A stretch of 14,506 nt of DNA from contig PLSZ01000275.1 in NCBI GenBank assembly GCA_003164305.1, positions 6,138 to 20,643 on the forward strand, in the 5' to 3' direction. The notes beneath the pieces were generated by a model. That model did not search any database. It worked only from the letters and a program-made list of their open reading frames with translations, and was not told the DNA's origin. Position numbers and translations under genes: made by a program. The stretch is from Acetobacteraceae bacterium (GTDB taxonomy: Bacteria; Pseudomonadota; Alphaproteobacteria; Acetobacterales; Acetobacteraceae). Below, piece after piece: positions 12,443 through 14,506 of the stretch (position 1 is its first letter; each line of letters opens with the position of its first letter).

Positions 12443-13315
12443 TCAGTGCGCCATCAGAACGGGCAGCGCGGCCGATTGCAGCACGGCGCGGGTGAATCCG
12501 CCGAACACCGCTTCCCGCAGGCGGGTGTGGCCGTAGCCGCCCATCACCAAAAGTCCGCAATTCGCCTGCGTCGCGGCGTCGAGCAACACATCGACCGGTG
12601 AGCGGGAGTGTTCGCGCAGCGCCTGGATGGTCACGTTGGGGTTGTGCCAACGTAACATCCTCGTCAGACGGAGATGGGATTTGTCGCCTTCCTCATCCTC
12701 GGTGACGACGAAGACGGTGACGTGACCGGCGGCGTGGATGAAGGGCAGCGCGGCGCGCACGGCTCCGGCGGATTCGCGGGTATCCTTCCAGGCGATGCCG
12801 ATGACGCCGTTCAACGGCGCGGGCGGCACGGTGGAGGCCTGGGGCGCGATCACCACCGGTTTGCCGGTGTCCATCAGGGCGGCTTCCATGAGGACGTAGT
12901 CGGGGCCCCATTCTTCCTCGCCGCGGCCGACGACGATCAGGTCGGAGGTGCGGCCATATTCGGCGAGCCAATCGGCTTCGGTGCCGATTTCGCTGATCCA
13001 CTCGCCGGTGACGCCTTTTTCGGCCGGCGTTTCGGCGGCGGCGATTTTGTTCTGGGTGCAGAACGCATGCCAGGCGTCGGAGGCGGCTTTCTCGCGCCCG
13101 TCGGCGTCGGCTTCCATCTGGCCGATCATGGTATCGATGCCGGATGCCATCCCGCCGTCGCTGGCGGCCAATGAGGCGACGTCGCGGCGCACGTCGGGGC
13201 GCACGTGCAGGGCCACGAAATGCGCGTCGAACGCCTGGCCGAGGGTCAGCGCGGTGGCGAAGACCTCCGCGTCGGCGGTCGAACCGCTGACCGGCAGCAA
13301 AATGATTTTGGGCAT
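12443..13315 (-). CDS. universal stress protein with two tandem UspA domains
   Basis: This 290-residue cytosolic protein starts at ATG 13315 with GGGAGG 6 nt upstream. Domain 1 (about 1-160) begins KIILLPVSGSTADAEVFATAL and ends DLIVVGRGEEEWGPDYVLMEAALMDTGKPVVIAP. Domain 2 (about 168-290) begins GVIGIAWKDTRESAGAVRAAL and ends GLLVMGGYGHTRLREAVFGGFTRAVL, with a terminal PVLMAH. The GGYGH...GGFT segment matches the G-x2-G-x9-G ATP-binding pattern and lies in domain 2. The corresponding part of domain 1 is degenerate (GRGEEEWGPDY), so only the second domain is likely to bind nucleotide. The usual role is stress adaptation. It precedes the racemase-fold gene by 72 nt, and its presence among catabolic genes is common in such clusters but gives no substrate clue. 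Confidence 0.9.
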   Translation of the reverse strand: MPKIILLPVSGSTADAEVFATALTLGQAFDAHFVALHVRPDVRRDVASLAASDGGMASGIDTMIGQMEADADGREKAASDAWHAFCTQNKIAAAETPAEKGVTGEWISEIGTEADWLAEYGRTSDLIVVGRGEEEWGPDYVLMEAALMDTGKPVVIAPQASTVPPAPLNGVIGIAWKDTRESAGAVRAALPFIHAAGHVTVFVVTEDEEGDKSHLRLTRMLRWHNPNVTIQALREHSRSPVDVLLDAATQANCGLLVMGGYGHTRLREAVFGGFTRAVLQSAALPVLMAH

Positions 13316-13316
13316 C

Positions 13317-13848
13317 GGAGACCTCCCGTGGTTCGGCGTCCTGGCGCCCCTTCCCGAACGAATTGTTCACGCGAATGTGGGCGGGTCGGGGGAGGTTGTC
13401 CAGAAGCGGGGGGTTCAGAGACTCTTTCGGGACTGGCCGGGGCCGAACACCCGAAGCACCAGGATGTCACCGGCGGTCTCGGCGCCGCGGGGATCCCGGT
13501 TGCATCTGCCAATTCAGAATGGCGTCAAGGTCGTCGATGGTATCGACCGCGTAGCAAAGTGTCCGCGCCACGCGGACGCGTCAGCGGCCGGAACGCGGCG
13601 GCGGCAGTTCGCGATCGGCGCCCGGATTGTCGATCCACACGTCCGCCTGAGCTTCCGACACGGTCCGCCCGCCGGCGGCGGATTCTCGCGCCTGGGCGCT
13701 CAGCCGAGCTTCGCGAGCGCCGGCGGCGTCGGGCGATGACGGTTTCAGCCTGGGAGGCACCGGTTTCGATCGTGTCCACGGCGGATAACGTAATCCTGGC
13801 GGTAACCGGTGACCAGTCGAACGCTGATACGGGCCGGTAGTCCGTTGC
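13317..13848. other. 532-bp gap between prpF-like and uspA genes without a credible gene
   Basis: No frame here has convincing coding character or a family match. A GTG overlaps the PrpF stop as GTGA (13849-13852) and opens a 35-codon minus-strand frame ending at 13745. Another minus-strand frame, 13467-13571, encodes 34 residues including CYAVDTIDDLDAILNWQMQ, whose codon choice looks natural. Upstream in that same frame, VSEAQADVWIDNPGADRELP is separated from it by one TGA. This may be a decayed small gene. The bases from 13317 to about 13330 hold the UspA ribosome site. Confidence 0.35.
13561..13577 (-). terminator. hairpin, possible terminator of the prpF transcript
   Basis: GTCCGCG-CCA-CGCGGAC is a perfect 7-bp stem with a 3-nt loop. 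On the minus strand it lies about 270 nt after the PrpF-like stop and is followed by ACTTTGC, only a weak run of T. It could end or stabilise the prpF message before uspA; the evidence is structural only. Confidence 0.3.
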
Positions 13849-14506
13849 TCACGCCGCCTCGTCCAGTTCGACGTAAACCGTGCCGTCGAGGATGCGGCGG
13901 GCGGTGCGGCCCAATGTGGCGCGGCGGACGCCGTGGTTGCGGCCGGGTTGGGCGAGGACGACGTCGGGTTCGGTCTCGATCACGCCCGCCGGGTGGCCGA
14001 TGCGCAATTCGACGCGGCCGGCGGCGTCGGGACGGGCGGCCTCGGCGACCAGGCTGCCGGGGATGCGAGCGGCCACGCCGGTGCAGACGGTGGACGTGCC
14101 GGCGTAGGTTTTGTGGGAAATTTGCATGAACAGCAGGCGGGCGACGAGATCGACGTCATCGGCCGCGACTTGCATGCCGTCGAGGTGACCGGTGTAGGCG
14201 GCGGGCGGGGAGACAATGCCCAGAATAGGAGTGGCGGGGGATTCCGAGCGCGCGGCCGGGATGGAGGTGGCCATGCCCATGCGGACGGCCCCGGCGGCGC
14301 GGATGCGTTCCAGGCGGTCGAGTAGCTCTCGATTGGCGTCGATTTCCGCGGGGGACTCAATGCCGGTCAGGCCGACGTCGCGGGCGCGGATGAAGACATG
14401 GGCGTTGCCGATGTCGATCAATGAGGCCTCGATCGGGCCGATGCCGGGGACGTCCAGCGTATCGACCGGGCTGCCGGTCGGCAGCAGCGCTCCCGTCGCG
14501 CCGCCC
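13849..14506 (-). CDS. PrpF-family isomerase/tautomerase (partial, 5' end beyond window)
   Basis: These are the C-terminal 218 codons of a PrpF protein; the frame is open to the right edge (first full codon at 14505). The family includes 2-methylaconitate cis-trans isomerase (methylcitrate pathway) and 4-oxalomesaconate tautomerase (gallate catabolism), and has a diaminopimelate-epimerase-like fold. Visible blocks are GGATGALLPTGSPVDTLDVPG at the cut end, SLIDIGNAHVFIRARDVGLTG, EIDANRELLDRLERIR, MQISHKTYAGTSTVCTGVAARIPGSLV and RIGHPAGVIETEP near the C-terminus. Full members are about 350-400 residues, so roughly the first third to half is missing. It is on the same strand as the UspA to CoA-transferase genes, upstream of them and 533 nt from UspA. 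Isomerisation of an unsaturated tricarboxylic or dicarboxylic acid is the likely chemistry; the substrate is not determinable. Confidence 0.88.
   Translation of the reverse strand, partial: GGATGALLPTGSPVDTLDVPGIGPIEASLIDIGNAHVFIRARDVGLTGIESPAEIDANRELLDRLERIRAAGAVRMGMATSIPAARSESPATPILGIVSPPAAYTGHLDGMQVAADDVDLVARLLFMQISHKTYAGTSTVCTGVAARIPGSLVAEAARPDAAGRVELRIGHPAGVIETEPDVVLAQPGRNHGVRRATLGRTARRILDGTVYVELDEAA

Noticed and set aside
13525..13779. Minus-strand 84-codon frame in the gap after PrpF
   Set aside because: It is Arg-rich and low-complexity with no ribosome site or family signature.

Overview
The window is GC-rich and densely coded. It looks like a chromosomal segment of an alphaproteobacterium, and my best guess is the Rhodospirillales/Acetobacteraceae. 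That guess rests on codon use, gene families (acetolactate-synthase-like TPP enzyme, CaiB/BaiF transferase, PrpF, DUF1272, an Acetobacteraceae-style Uma2 protein) and intergenic palindromes of the kind common in that group. It is inference. No rRNA, tRNA, CRISPR or intact insertion sequence was seen.

Region 1 (1-1550, minus strand): two coenzyme F420 genes, an F420-dependent glucose-6-phosphate dehydrogenase (fgd) followed by the F420-0 gamma-glutamyl ligase (cofE, cut by the left edge). Region 2 (1551-1815) is a 265-bp divergent intergenic stretch with a double hairpin. Region 3 (1816-5342, plus strand) is a tightly packed operon: an aminoglycoside-phosphotransferase-fold small-molecule kinase, a divergent enolase paralogue, a D-2-hydroxyacid dehydrogenase and a DUF1272 zinc-ribbon protein. 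The first three genes are joined by ATGA stop/start overlaps. The enolase paralogue keeps the metal ligands and the catalytic Glu/Lys pair but has lost the conserved active-site His. The operon is therefore a candidate uncharacterised pathway acting on a phosphorylated hydroxyacid, placed beside F420 genes.

Region 4 (5314-7599, minus): a ThDP-dependent decarboxylase/synthase followed by a CoxG-like SRPBCC protein with a C-terminal hydrophobic tail. Region 5 (7737-8880, plus) is an accessory patch: a Uma2 nuclease-fold protein that appears to carry an in-frame N-terminal deletion, a possible transposase-HTH remnant, and an orphan 169-residue protein with a TTG start. Region 6 (9019-14506, minus): a PrpF-family isomerase (cut by the right edge), a 532-bp gap without a credible gene, a tandem UspA protein, a maleate-isomerase-fold protein lacking both catalytic cysteines, an MFS transporter and a CaiB/BaiF CoA-transferase. 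These read as a catabolic cluster for an unidentified organic acid.

The most interesting points are the kinase/enolase-like/dehydrogenase operon next to F420 genes, the cysteine-less racemase-fold protein whose ribosome binding site lies in a hairpin, and the altered Uma2 gene.
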